DNA from: a virus
Strand: one strand, 5' to 3'
IMG/VR virus record: IMGVR_UViG_3300047175_000226
Coordinates: 1-51,963 of that record
Length of the DNA stretch: 51,963 nt
Shown: positions 7,382 through 17,110 of the stretch, piece by piece
Layout: the number at the start of each line of letters is the position of its first letter
Position numbering within the stretch: position 1 is the stretch's first letter
The notes under the pieces: model-generated
Database searches by the model: none
Told to the model about the DNA's origin: nothing
What the model saw: only the letters and a program-made list of their open reading frames with translations
Position numbers and translations under genes: made by a program

Positions 7382-8889
7382 GACTGTAGAACTTCCCCTT
7401 GAACCCAGGCGCCATTCAGCGCCGCAGGACCAGCGATAGAATGTTCGATTTCAAAGATTCTATCTCGGGCAATGCCCAACCCTAGCCACTGAGGCTGGCT
7501 GAGATATTGGCCTGGAAGTCCGGTTGTTTGCAAAAGGGCGTTGCCAAACGTCCGGCCCCGATCATCCGACCACCGAAGCTGCACCTTGGCTGGATTACCA
7601 AAAACATCCAGTGGCCCTAGGCCACACTCTATATCCAGCAAAAACTGATCAAACCTCACCCGCTTCCCATCAGCCATAACTGGCCGAGAAAGCCCCGGAG
7701 CCCCCAAATTCATCTCTCCCGCTCCAATATGGGGAAAAGTCCGAATAAAACTAATCGGCCCGGCTGCGCCGCTCACAGTATCTGTGTAGGAATTAGGGTC
7801 CAGTTGGTAAATTGTCCCATTCTCCCAATCTCCAACCACATTAGTCCCATTTATAAAAGCTCCGCAATTTCCCCGGTCCCGGTGGATAATTCCAGAAGAA
7901 TCCGTCCAGCCCCGTTGCGCCCACTGGTCAGTTGCACAATCATAGGCCCAAGTCTGGTCAGCGGTTGGAAAATTCAAAACATAGAAAACATGGCCATCGA
8001 ATTGATGAACATAACCCCGAGCGTCTGCCAGAGCCTGCGGCCCTGCGGCGGCAACTATTTGCCGAAACTGATATTCCAAAGCATGATTTGAAATCCTCTT
8101 ACACTCATACCCCCTAACCCTAACAACAACCCCCTGTCCCTGAAGATTCTGACTAATCCAAAAAGTATCAATATCCTGACTAGCCACCGAATATTTGGCT
8201 ATGCAGCCCTGTTCATAGTAACTCCCTGGAAGTTCCGCGAAGGGAAAATTTGCATTCCCTGCATCATACCAGATTTCACTCTTATAAGTCCCAATGAGCA
8301 AAAGCAAATGCCGGTTTATGTAAATCGTTTGAAGTAAGTCTGGGTATCCGGTCTTTCCGGCTATGTAAAGGGGGTCAAAGACCAGTTCGTTAGAATAGGT
8401 GGAGAAAAATTGATTAGTTCCGGGAATATTCCCGACTATAAAGGTGTCAATATAGTCAACTTTGTCTGCCCCGACGAAAGTTCCAGTTGGATCATTTAGG
8501 ATGCCAAAAGTATTATTGTTCATGGCAATAGTGTAGCCGAAGGCACTTCCATCTACTAGGAGAATATCTATTCCGTTGTCTATGAAAGAAACCGGGTTGC
8601 TTCCGGTAACTTGCAAAGTCCCCAACTGCGCCAGTCCCCAGCCCTTGGAAATGAAATAGACTCCATTTCCAATGACCGCATAACCATTGCCATTGCTCGC
8701 GGAATACAGGCCCCTAACCGGAGCATTTGGTCCGTAGACCAGGGGCACGAACCCAGGACGCTGATAATGTGTCATCGGCACCAGAGAATCCTTCGGATTC
8801 TCCTCGGGATACAGATTAATACACCTCTGACAACTGGCAATTATGCTTCTAGAGGAATAGGCGCCCCCGAGAAGCGGCAATCTTGCCAT
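7378..8889 (-). CDS. P22 gp10-like packaged-DNA stabilisation / tail hub protein, 503 aa
   Basis: The N-terminus ARLPLLGGAYSSRSIIASCQRCINLYPEENPKD is the hallmark of the gp10-like family in alphaproteobacterial podoviruses. It continues with YNLYPE-type repeats, GLYSASNGNGYAVIGNGVYFI, INRHLLLLIGTYKSEIWYDAG and a beta-rich C-terminus (LRWSDDRGRTFGN). In P22, gp10 and gp4 close the portal after packaging and hold the tail needle and spikes. The length is close to P22 gp10 (472). ATG 8889 is preceded by GGAG at 5 bases. The gp4-like gene lies two genes upstream, as expected. Confidence 0.85.
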   Translation of the reverse strand: MARLPLLGGAYSSRSIIASCQRCINLYPEENPKDSLVPMTHYQRPGFVPLVYGPNAPVRGLYSASNGNGYAVIGNGVYFISKGWGLAQLGTLQVTGSNPVSFIDNGIDILLVDGSAFGYTIAMNNNTFGILNDPTGTFVGADKVDYIDTFIVGNIPGTNQFFSTYSNELVFDPLYIAGKTGYPDLLQTIYINRHLLLLIGTYKSEIWYDAGNANFPFAELPGSYYEQGCIAKYSVASQDIDTFWISQNLQGQGVVVRVRGYECKRISNHALEYQFRQIVAAAGPQALADARGYVHQFDGHVFYVLNFPTADQTWAYDCATDQWAQRGWTDSSGIIHRDRGNCGAFINGTNVVGDWENGTIYQLDPNSYTDTVSGAAGPISFIRTFPHIGAGEMNLGAPGLSRPVMADGKRVRFDQFLLDIECGLGPLDVFGNPAKVQLRWSDDRGRTFGNALLQTTGLPGQYLSQPQWLGLGIARDRIFEIEHSIAGPAALNGAWVQGEVLQS

Positions 8890-8903
8890 TGGCCGCTCCG
8901 CGC

Positions 8904-9320
8904 CTAGCTAGAAATTGCGCCCATCAGAAACGAAATCCAAGCCCCTGGTTTTAAGCAGATAAACTGCGCCCCCCTATGTGCGGCGGTTAGGGTGGTGCCG
9001 GTGGCAGCGGCCACGGTGTCAATTGTATCATTAGACACCGGATTGCCATAGATTGCCAAAGTGTTGGCCCCATAGTTGAAAACATAGCAATAGCCGCCTA
9101 AAGTGGCCCTTGGCAGAGCACACCCAGCCCCCGAAGCAACAGTGTCAAATTCGTTAAGATTAGCCGCCAACTGCAAGGCCGTTGCCTGATTAGTGCCCGT
9201 GGCCGTGAGGCCACTAGCCCAAGAGGTCAAATCCTGGGCTATCGCCGTATCCAATGCCGCGCCATCTTGCAGCGCCAACCCAGACTGAAACGGCGTCGGT
9301 GTGCCAGAGTTTACTGCCAT
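8904..9320 (-). CDS. Small virion-type protein between gp4 and gp10, 138 aa
   Basis: ATG at 9320, two bases before the gp4-like stop. The N-terminal 50 residues are helical (ALDTAIAQDLTSWASGLTATGTNQATALQLAANLNEFDTV); the rest is beta-rich (YCYVFNYGANTLAIYGN; GTTLTAAHRGAQFICLKPGAWISFLMG). The phrase ATALQLAANLNEFDTV followed by a beta domain is common in hypothetical virion proteins of related phages. Genes in this slot usually encode neck or fibre-attachment components. No specific function can be assigned. Confidence 0.6.
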   Translation of the reverse strand: MAVNSGTPTPFQSGLALQDGAALDTAIAQDLTSWASGLTATGTNQATALQLAANLNEFDTVASGAGCALPRATLGGYCYVFNYGANTLAIYGNPVSNDTIDTVAAATGTTLTAAHRGAQFICLKPGAWISFLMGAISS

Positions 9321-9321
9321 T

Positions 9322-10161
9322 TTAATACATCCTGTCAGAGAAGATATTGTAGAGGTTTGGTCTCATCAGATCGGAAGGAAGTTGTAGTCTTGCAATCTGG
9401 GCATTATTTCCCCGGATAACCGCAAGGGCACTTTTAGCTTGACCCGGAAGCATATCTCCCGGAAAGGTTGGGATTGAATATCGGGTTCGTAGGCGAAGGG
9501 CCAGATTTTTGATAATGGCCTCAAAATATTCATAAGGCAAAGAAACCACCGTGTTTGCAGTGGCAAACGCAGGGGGAAGTTGTTCCATATAACTGACATA
9601 GAGGGCATAGATGTTAGCCTGGGGAATCGGCCAAGGATACAAAGTCCCCAAGGGCCACCCAGAATCATAGAACAAATATCCCGGAAAACTCTGCAATTGT
9701 TTCAGGGCAATTCTATTATAATCCTCCATAGAGGAGACCAAGGTCAGGGGATAGTCAATCTCATTCCCCCCATCAACCGGATTATTGCTGAATTGTAGTT
9801 GGCGGAGGAAGGCACTTTCGATTCTAGAAGGTCTGGCGGAGATTGGCATCTGGGCGAAGCCTGGGGCGTTGCCAAACTGATCGTTGAATTGATTACTGAC
9901 TTGTCTGGCTCCCCCGGTGTCAATATCCCCCAACGGTCCCAGAGTGTAAGTTGTAGCTCCGGTGCAAAGAATAGACTTAGTGACCAAATGGTAAACCAGC
10001 CAGCGCTGGCGCTCCCACTGCTGAAGCATCCACTGCAACCGTGCCTGGGCGTCGGAAAGATCCTCCGCCAACGGAGTTTGCCCAACTCCAATTGCCCCAG
10101 AATCCTTCAACGCTGCAATACACAAATCCAACGCGGTGGTTTTATCCGGGTTAAGTTGCAA
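9322..10161 (-). CDS. P22 gp4-like tail accessory / head-completion protein, 279 aa
   Basis: Seen: helical N-terminus with LDLCIAALKDSGAIGVGQTPLAEDLSDAQARLQWMLQQWERQRW, then YTLGPLGDIDTG, PWPIPQANIYALYVSYMEQLP and FEAIIKNLALRLRTRYSI. This is the packaged-DNA stabilisation gp4 family pattern. It forms the first ring below the portal. It is longer than P22 gp4 (166), as is normal for the alphaproteobacterial version. No ATG fits; TTG at 10161 is the likely start, with AGAG about 9 bases upstream. It is followed by the small protein and gp10, giving the expected neck order. Confidence 0.8.
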   Translation of the reverse strand: MQLNPDKTTALDLCIAALKDSGAIGVGQTPLAEDLSDAQARLQWMLQQWERQRWLVYHLVTKSILCTGATTYTLGPLGDIDTGGARQVSNQFNDQFGNAPGFAQMPISARPSRIESAFLRQLQFSNNPVDGGNEIDYPLTLVSSMEDYNRIALKQLQSFPGYLFYDSGWPLGTLYPWPIPQANIYALYVSYMEQLPPAFATANTVVSLPYEYFEAIIKNLALRLRTRYSIPTFPGDMLPGQAKSALAVIRGNNAQIARLQLPSDLMRPNLYNIFSDRMY

Positions 10162-10173
10162 TGGATTTATCTC

Positions 10174-13100
10174 TTATTGCAAATCTATGAATATTAGATT
10201 ATTTGCAGTGGTGGTGGAGGCTTGCCACGGGACAAATCCGGAGGGAGTGCTAATGGCGAAGGGGCCGGTTGGATTTAGGGTCACTTGACTACCGGTGTCC
10301 TGAGTGCCCCAAGTGATGAAACAGGGGCAATTTAGACCCGAAAACGAATTTCCCCCCACCCCTGTCGCCGGATTTGCACTGGTGCTGCTATTCCATGTCT
10401 GCCCCAACGCCCGCATAGACGGAGTAGAAACCCAAAGCTCACTGGTTGCAAAGTTCTGACACATAGTCACTGCGTCGCCGTTGGCGTCTGGGTTGGTGCC
10501 TGAAGATAACTTAGTGCCGTTGAAGAAAATTCCCTGTGGATTTCCGCTAGATGGATAGAAGCCAATAGCATTGGTATCGTATCCGGCGGTTCCACTCCCG
10601 GCCAAAGCATAAGTGCTGTTAGCAATTCCTATCCACATATCAGTTGTGACTGTGTTTACCTGCACTTCTTCACACTGGGAACCGGAGGAATAGCTTGTGG
10701 AACTCCGGCTACCACCCACGGCGACGGCGGTTCCGGTCGCAGTCAAATAGCCATTGGAAAGAGTAATACTCCCACTGGTGTCATTGGGATTCCACGTAGT
10801 TGTGCTGGGAGTTGGCGGACCGCTCCCGGTGCAAGAAGTGCAATTAATCTCCCCCCTAGTAATAACCGCCGAACTGCTAAGGGCGCTGGTAAGGGCGTTG
10901 GTGTTTGTCAGCAGTTCCATTCCAAAATTGTCTCCGCCAGACCACCATTGTTGCCAAGCAGAGATATTGGGAGTGTTTTGTTGAATCTGGGTAATTAATG
11001 TGGTTAGCGGAAAGCTTAAATCCGCAGTCTGTCCTGCTCCAAATTCGGCATAGAAAATTGGCTTCCCCCCAAATCCAGAACCAGAGAAATATCCATAATC
11101 TCCGGTGGTGTCACTTCCAGGGGTTTCCGAATAGATATCATAGCCTAAAATATCTACATAAGAATTTCCAGGATATGTAGCACCTTCACACGAAGCTTGT
11201 GCAGCCGTGCTTCCCAAATTTCCACAAGCATTTGCCGCATATATCCAATCCAGATTATTCAAACCTTTGGTATTTGTTAGATAATTCCATGTATATTGCC
11301 AGAGAGCAATAAATTGCGCAGCGGTAATTCCACTTCCGCCAGTGCAACAGGGCAAACTTCCAACAGCCCACCAATTCCAATTTCCGTTCATTTCTACAAA
11401 AGGCCGAAACATAACTGGAATGCCTGCATTTTGATACTGTTGTAAGTCAGTGGCAACAGCATTCATTTGCGAAATCCAATTAGTGTTAGCAGTAGTGCCA
11501 CTAGTGTAGATATCAGACCAGCCACCGGCTGGTTTGGTGAAATCGCCAGCACTATGTTGACAAGAGCCTGTTTCGGTCGCATCGCAATTAGCTGGATTGT
11601 CCGCAAACCAATTATATTCTATCAATCCACCATTGTTCCAATAATTTTGCGCATAGGAGCTAAAAGGACTGGAATCGTAGCCGTAAGTGCCTCCATCCTG
11701 CGCATCTATGCCGATAAAAGCTAGCCATTTGCTAGTAGTGTTGTAAATTGTCTGGATTGGGGCAAAGCCAAACGGATTTGAATTGGTGGGGGGAGATTCT
11801 GTAAACTGACCGGAGAGAATGCTAGTGCCTTGGATTTGCTTCAAGTAGGTTATTATGTCCCCTTTAGTTTTTATTCCCGTTGGCCCCTGCGTTGAGCCTA
11901 CGGCGAAGCTATTGCTAGTTCCCATCGCGCTCGGAGTGTTTACATCCTGGACAGAAATGGTGGATGCGTTGCTCGCCGCAAGGCCGGGAACGGTAAAGCT
12001 AAAACTGGTTGCAGTAATTTGGCCACTCTGCACCAGCGGGGCCAGGGCCGGAGGCCCCGCATCCAACCGAGTCCCCGGCCCATTTATCGGATAAGTCGTA
12101 AAACTCTGTCCCCCCTGATGCTGATTTCTCATAGGCACCAGCAAAGCCACCAATTTAGGAAAATCAGTATTCAGATCATTAATCCAAGAGCTGGGGACAT
12201 TCTGATCTGCATATAGGCAGTAGCAGCTAGACCCCTGGTCCCTAGTTATTGAGCCATAGTGTTGTAGGGTCCAAAAAATTTCCTGCCCTGCATTAGTCAA
12301 CCCAGTGGGCATAGTGGTGCTAGAGGGGATAAAAAGCTGGGTTCCATACACCAAATTCCCGGTATAATAATTCCCTGACTGTGCCGGGTCTTGGTAATCC
12401 TCATAAAGCTGGGGCCAAGAATTGGCGTTCAAAGTGCTGTTGTCTGAGGGGAAGCTGGTTCCACCGGAGGAATTGGCCTTCAGTGAACTAGATCTATGCG
12501 CGTAGCGCAGGACATGCTGGATTTTTGGCAGCGTGGTTCCAGGGATATAATTGGTCCCATTCAAATCACACCCGCGAATCAAGCCTGCTGCTTGGGTAAA
12601 ATTGCCATTTCCAGTTTCCCAATCCTCCGAATAAGTATCGGAGAGCAAATTTTCGGCTCCCCCAAAATTCCCTGGATTGCTTCCAGACGGAATGGAGCCA
12701 AATGGGCCGCTACCAGTGGCGGAGCTAAAAGGGCTGGCCTGTGTCGCCCATCCAAAGGGGGCAAATTGATATTCTATCCCCGCGTTTACCCCTGTGTTGT
12801 CGTGGAAAATATATTGATTGTCTCCACAGGTGCCAGGGACGTTGTTGCAATTCCCTGGTGGGGAAATCCAAGGCCCCGGAGGATAGCTCCCCGGAAGAAC
12901 ATGAGCAAAAACATTAAACTGCGTGCCACCAGGATTAGTAGTGCTTTTATAATTATCCCCAAGTCCAATAAAAGTAGCAGAAATGGAATGGGGATCATAA
13001 TTATCCCACACCGCAGCGCCATAATTACTTAACTGATTTATGTATCCCCCAACTCTGGCAGATTGGGTGTCAGAATCTGTGGCTGCGCCGTAAGTGGCCC

Positions 13101-14367
13101 CATTGCCTATCGGCGTGTTCCAAACATTATTATTTGTCCCTGGTTGACAAGTGTAGACCCGTTCCCCAGTTGGATTTAGCGATTGATAAGCTCCCCCATT
13201 CACCGAATACTGCAACTGCGGAGCGGCGCTAGCGCCGCTGATAGTCCCGGTGACGGTAAATTGTGTTCCCGGTGCCTGGGCGGAAATGGTGTTAACACTA
13301 ATACTCTCGCCACTAGCAGACGAAGCCTGGGCGAAAAGGAAGGAATTTATGGTAGTGTTGGACCAAACGTCTCCCCCGGAGGCATCAGTGTCCTGATGTC
13401 CGCAAGTCGGACACCGCGTATAGCGCATTTGGCTGGTGCCCGCCTGATTACTGCTAGCGCTGGTGATAGCGGTTGGATAGGCCGCATTGTTGGAAAGGGC
13501 GTTCCACATTGGGTCATTCCACTCTGACGGGTAGCTAGTGGTGTCGTTTGCACCAGAAAACCACCAAACCGGAACGGTAGACATTTGATTGCTTTGAGCC
13601 ATGGAAACTGTGCTGCTGCCGCAGCCATTAATTTGAAGCACCCCACCAGTCGAAGCGCCTGCGGCAAAGATTCTTCCCAAATCCCCGGTATAAGCGTTGT
13701 AGTGGAGCATAAAATACTCCGACCCAATACCGCCCAAGCTAAAGCCGTTTACATAAATTCTAGCAGGATCAATGGAATATTGGCCTTCTAGAAAAGTTAT
13801 CATATCCAAGACGGCGAAGGTATTTGGCCCGGTGTCCCCAGAATAAGTGGTTCCACTTCCGGTTACTCCGCTATTGCACCAGCCGCCCCAATTCTCCACG
13901 GCTCCGCCAGAAGTATCCGTAGTTTGGTCAGCATAGGGAAGGGCAATAAACGCCGGATAAGCGGTCAAAAAACCCACAGTATTATAATCCGCAGCCTCAT
14001 CATTTGTCAGATAAGTTGCATTAGTGGTAGAGCCGCTATACCAGTTGTCTCCCTCAGATTGGGGATGGAGCCAAATATACAGTGGATATTTATAATTAGT
14101 TCCATTATACTGTGCTGGGGGCAGAACATTGAAGTGGAATTTTTTTCCAGAAGCTAAAGTTATTCCAGAGAAAGATTCATCAAACGAAAGCCAAGTTTGG
14201 GTAGAGACCGTTCCGGTCAAGGGAGCCGGGACCGGAGACAAAGCGGCGGCGCCGCAGGCGCCTCCACAAATAAAAACAACTAACCAAATTGCCCATGCTG
14301 CCGCAGGCGCTGCCACAGACCCAGCGCAGCCACAGATTAATCTTTTATTAAACAATGTATTTCTCAC
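10174..14367 (-). CDS. Giant secreted tail enzyme: alpha/beta-hydrolase esterase + GH26 + SPRY-like domain, 1397 aa
   Basis: A signal-peptide-like N-terminus (about 15-42) is followed by an esterase domain (about 55-350) with NGFSLGG nucleophile elbow (Ser210), SGANDTT (Asp275) and CGHQDTD (His324), as in PHB-depolymerase/feruloyl-type esterases. A Cys-rich middle region (about 380-760, NSWPQLYEDYQDPAQ, LPKLVALL-type end) is not named here. The GH26 domain (about 870-1165) has RPFVEMNGNWNWW (acid/base Glu992) and FYAEFG (nucleophile Glu1108). A C-terminal SPRY/lectin-like domain (about 1190-1390, WIGIANSTYAL, IGFYPSSGNPQGIFFNG) follows. GH26 members cleave beta-mannan and related glycans; the esterase would deacylate them. 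Inferred role: degrading host exopolysaccharide. GTG at 14367 overlaps the upstream stop (GTGA). Confidence 0.8.
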   Translation of the reverse strand: MRNTLFNKRLICGCAGSVAAPAAAWAIWLVVFICGGACGAAALSPVPAPLTGTVSTQTWLSFDESFSGITLASGKKFHFNVLPPAQYNGTNYKYPLYIWLHPQSEGDNWYSGSTTNATYLTNDEAADYNTVGFLTAYPAFIALPYADQTTDTSGGAVENWGGWCNSGVTGSGTTYSGDTGPNTFAVLDMITFLEGQYSIDPARIYVNGFSLGGIGSEYFMLHYNAYTGDLGRIFAAGASTGGVLQINGCGSSTVSMAQSNQMSTVPVWWFSGANDTTSYPSEWNDPMWNALSNNAAYPTAITSASSNQAGTSQMRYTRCPTCGHQDTDASGGDVWSNTTINSFLFAQASSASGESISVNTISAQAPGTQFTVTGTISGASAAPQLQYSVNGGAYQSLNPTGERVYTCQPGTNNNVWNTPIGNGATYGAATDSDTQSARVGGYINQLSNYGAAVWDNYDPHSISATFIGLGDNYKSTTNPGGTQFNVFAHVLPGSYPPGPWISPPGNCNNVPGTCGDNQYIFHDNTGVNAGIEYQFAPFGWATQASPFSSATGSGPFGSIPSGSNPGNFGGAENLLSDTYSEDWETGNGNFTQAAGLIRGCDLNGTNYIPGTTLPKIQHVLRYAHRSSSLKANSSGGTSFPSDNSTLNANSWPQLYEDYQDPAQSGNYYTGNLVYGTQLFIPSSTTMPTGLTNAGQEIFWTLQHYGSITRDQGSSCYCLYADQNVPSSWINDLNTDFPKLVALLVPMRNQHQGGQSFTTYPINGPGTRLDAGPPALAPLVQSGQITATSFSFTVPGLAASNASTISVQDVNTPSAMGTSNSFAVGSTQGPTGIKTKGDIITYLKQIQGTSILSGQFTESPPTNSNPFGFAPIQTIYNTTSKWLAFIGIDAQDGGTYGYDSSPFSSYAQNYWNNGGLIEYNWFADNPANCDATETGSCQHSAGDFTKPAGGWSDIYTSGTTANTNWISQMNAVATDLQQYQNAGIPVMFRPFVEMNGNWNWWAVGSLPCCTGGSGITAAQFIALWQYTWNYLTNTKGLNNLDWIYAANACGNLGSTAAQASCEGATYPGNSYVDILGYDIYSETPGSDTTGDYGYFSGSGFGGKPIFYAEFGAGQTADLSFPLTTLITQIQQNTPNISAWQQWWSGGDNFGMELLTNTNALTSALSSSAVITRGEINCTSCTGSGPPTPSTTTWNPNDTSGSITLSNGYLTATGTAVAVGGSRSSTSYSSGSQCEEVQVNTVTTDMWIGIANSTYALAGSGTAGYDTNAIGFYPSSGNPQGIFFNGTKLSSGTNPDANGDAVTMCQNFATSELWVSTPSMRALGQTWNSSTSANPATGVGGNSFSGLNCPCFITWGTQDTGSQVTLNPTGPFAISTPSGFVPWQASTTTANNLIFIDLQ

Positions 14368-16637
14368 GGCAAAGAATGGGAATAGTTAAGCTGAAAAGTC
14401 GCGCCAGTTGGACTACCCGAGACACTGGACAGATTTAAGACCACCGGCTGGCCAGAAACAACCGCGTTAGCGGCGGAGCAAGTTGCAGTTGTTGTAGCGG
14501 AGCTAGTGACAGTTAGACCGGTGCAGCCGGTGACTACCGCGCCGTTGATGGAGATTCCGGCGGTGAAGCTAGGAGTCCCCGTTCCCCCCGTGGCATAGCT
14601 GAAGCTAGTAATGGTCCCCGAGGCCCAAGGCCACTTCAAAGACCAAGAGAAGCTCCCAGCAGTAATAGCCCCAGGCATAACCATAACCGGAGCGGCGTCA
14701 ATATTTCCGATAGAAATAACACCGCCAGGACTTATGGCAATTGGACCCGTGGCGCTCAGGGCTCCGCCGTTGGTCGTAGTTGCACAAGTGGGACAAGATA
14801 TAGTTCCGGAAGTCCCCGTTATAGTGCCCCCGGCAATTGGACTATTAGTCGCTAGCGAAGCTAGCGTGCCAAAAGGCCCCTTTAACCCACCAGAGCCAGC
14901 ATTATAATACAGTCCCGCTGTTGTCCCATACAGATCACCAGAAAGAGGCCCGGTAGGAGCGGCGGAGCTAACACCAATATTCAAGCCTGCGGAAGTGGTG
15001 CTACTGCTGAGGGTGGTTAATTTTCCGGTCATATTTATAGGACCAAGATAATTAGTTCCGGCCGATGTTATAGTGGTGAAAGTGGCTGGGGCCGGAGTGG
15101 TGGCACCAATTGTCACACCGTTGGCGGTGCCGCCGGTAATGGCCACCGCAGCGGGATTATAAACATTAGTCACAGACAAAGTGGAGCTTCCGTAGGAAAG
15201 CCCACTTCCCACCGTGACGCCAATTAGGCTAGAGCCATTTCCCCCCACCAAAGTTGAATTTGGAACACTCAGGCCACCAGCGACGGCAACCCCATTTACA
15301 AACAAACCAGTGGCATTGACCGTTCCGCCTCCCTCATTCCCGCCGGAAGGGTTGCCCACAACTAAGCTGGCCGGGGAAAGCTGCCCACTCGAAGACAGCG
15401 TAGTAAACGCCCCCGTTGACGGAGTGGTGGCCCCAACCGAGGTTCCATTAATAGTTCCCCCGGTAATGGCCACCCCGGAGGCCACATACGGCACAGTGAC
15501 TGATAATGAACCACTGGAAAAAGTAAGCCCCGTCCCTACACTAACCGTAGTCAGTGTAGAACCATTCCCGCCTAAAAGATTGGCATTTGGAACAGATAAA
15601 CCACCAGCGACAGCCACACCATTAACATACAAGCCAGTAGCATTAACAGTGCCCGCACCCTCGGAACCTCCTGTAGCTGAACCGACCACAACAGCGGTTA
15701 GCGAAGCTAATTGACTAGAACTTAGGGTTGTAAAACTTCCAGCAGCCGGGGTGGTAGTGCCAATGGGAGGCGGAGACAAAAGATAGTTTGAAAATCCAGT
15801 TCCCCCAACAGAGGAGGTGGAGGTTATTGTGGTGAAATTGCCCGTCGCCGGGCTAGAAGCCCCGACCGTAGTTCCATTGATAGTCCCCCCGGTTATACCA
15901 ACCAAGGTTGGATTATAGACACTAGTTACTGACAGATTTCCCCCGGAGAGGGTTAGACCGCTGCCAGCGGTTATGCTGGTGAAAGAACTGCCATTTCCCC
16001 CCAGCAAGTTCGCGTTTGGAATAGTCAAGCCCCCTGCTACCGCAGTTCCGTTTATGTAAATGCCAGTGGCATTTACGGTCCCGGCTCCTTCGGAGCCGCC
16101 TGTGGCGGTGCCAACTACAATACTATTTGGAGTCAAAGCCCCAGAGACGGAGAGAACTCCCCCGGCTAGTGCCAAACCGCTCCCCAGACTCACACCAGTC
16201 AGGGTTGTTCCGTTCCCCCCAATTAACGACGAATTTGGAATGGCAAGGCTACCACCAACTGGAACACCATTCACAAACAACCCGGTGGCATTTACGGTCC
16301 CGGCTCCCTCAGAACCGCCGGTCGGGCTCCCAGCCACAAAGCTATTTGCCAACATAGCATATGGCAGTTCCGTCCCTGCAAGATAGCTCAACCAAGTATT
16401 TAGGGGCTGATTTATACTACTTCCGGTAGGCTGAACATTAGCAATGCCAATTGAGCAAATAATATTGCGAAAATTGCTCGGCAGAATACTATTTGCCGGA
16501 GCAGTGTCGGAGAATTGCTGTAGTAGCGTCGTTTGGTTTGAGGCTATGGCGCACCCAAGCTGGGCATGCGCCGCAGGCACCCCGAGGGTTGAGGCCAGGA
16601 CCAACCCAGCAATAAATTTCCCTGGGCTGGTGACCAT
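14364..16637 (-). CDS. Repeat-built tail-fibre-like protein with signal peptide, 757 aa
   Basis: Residues 1-26 are a classic signal peptide (KFIAGLVLASTLGVPAAHA, cleavage before QLGC). After an N-terminal domain (about 27-95: SNFRNIICSIGIANVQPTGSSINQPLNTWLSYLAG) come at least five repeats of about 75 residues. Each carries GSEGAGTVNATGLYVNGVAV and IPNxxLxGGNGSxLTxVxVGSGL, alternating with GGTINGTxVGATTPATGxFTT. The C-terminal about 100 residues form a separate beta domain (GAITAGSFSWSLKWPWASGTITSFSYA). Short Gly/Thr/Ser beta repeats typify trimeric phage fibres. ATG 16637 has GGAAA 8-9 bases before it. The next gene (10174-14367) is translationally coupled, suggesting the two act together on the tail. 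Confidence 0.7.
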   Translation of the reverse strand: MVTSPGKFIAGLVLASTLGVPAAHAQLGCAIASNQTTLLQQFSDTAPANSILPSNFRNIICSIGIANVQPTGSSINQPLNTWLSYLAGTELPYAMLANSFVAGSPTGGSEGAGTVNATGLFVNGVPVGGSLAIPNSSLIGGNGTTLTGVSLGSGLALAGGVLSVSGALTPNSIVVGTATGGSEGAGTVNATGIYINGTAVAGGLTIPNANLLGGNGSSFTSITAGSGLTLSGGNLSVTSVYNPTLVGITGGTINGTTVGASSPATGNFTTITSTSSVGGTGFSNYLLSPPPIGTTTPAAGSFTTLSSSQLASLTAVVVGSATGGSEGAGTVNATGLYVNGVAVAGGLSVPNANLLGGNGSTLTTVSVGTGLTFSSGSLSVTVPYVASGVAITGGTINGTSVGATTPSTGAFTTLSSSGQLSPASLVVGNPSGGNEGGGTVNATGLFVNGVAVAGGLSVPNSTLVGGNGSSLIGVTVGSGLSYGSSTLSVTNVYNPAAVAITGGTANGVTIGATTPAPATFTTITSAGTNYLGPINMTGKLTTLSSSTTSAGLNIGVSSAAPTGPLSGDLYGTTAGLYYNAGSGGLKGPFGTLASLATNSPIAGGTITGTSGTISCPTCATTTNGGALSATGPIAISPGGVISIGNIDAAPVMVMPGAITAGSFSWSLKWPWASGTITSFSYATGGTGTPSFTAGISINGAVVTGCTGLTVTSSATTTATCSAANAVVSGQPVVLNLSSVSGSPTGATFQLNYSHSLP

Positions 16638-16639
16638 GG

Positions 16640-17098
16640 TTAATTTCCTTTCCTGGCGCTCAGAATATCTTTCTGGGCTTTTGCCGCATCGCGTTCCATT
16701 ATCAATTGCTTAATTTGATCTTGGAGTTGGTCAATCCGTTCGGCGGAGGAGGTTTCAGGGGGTTCTAGACCTGCGGCCTTCATGGCATGAGCGGGGTGGG
16801 TATGCCAGCCAAGGGCAAGCAAAGATTTTTCCTCCGCAGCCGAATGGACCACCTTATTAATAATCTCCCGCCTTTCCCCATATAACTTCGGCCCAAAGGG
16901 AGTAATAACGGCTTCGCCAGGATTCACAACAACAGTATCGCCCTGGGGATGGTAAAGCATCTTAGGATAAGCCACCGGACCCGCGTAAGCACTGGCCCCT
17001 TCATTGTTCTTAGCATCCCGATTCGCCGGGTTGCTCTCAAACATCCCTTTAGCTTCCATCATGTCATAAATGGTAAATCTTTGTGGCGCGCGAGCCAT
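16640..17098 (-). CDS. YPKMLY-motif virion-associated protein C, 152 aa
   Basis: Third of three tandem genes that share one motif: AYPKMLYHPQGDTVVVNPGEAV, ending in AAEEKSLLALGWHTHPAHA (about 95-115). The N-terminus has IYDMMEAKGMFESNPANRDA, and the C-terminus is a coiled coil (SSAERIDQLQDQIKQLIMERDAAKAQ). The YPKMLYHP...E..AL..GW pattern occurs in small proteins of many proteobacterial phages, often near capsid genes, with no proven function. The coiled coil may allow multimer or capsid contact. ATG 17098 has only a weak ribosome site. Confidence 0.6.
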   Translation of the reverse strand: MARAPQRFTIYDMMEAKGMFESNPANRDAKNNEGASAYAGPVAYPKMLYHPQGDTVVVNPGEAVITPFGPKLYGERREIINKVVHSAAEEKSLLALGWHTHPAHAMKAAGLEPPETSSAERIDQLQDQIKQLIMERDAAKAQKDILSARKGN

Positions 17099-17110
17099 TT
17101 TGCAAAAACC

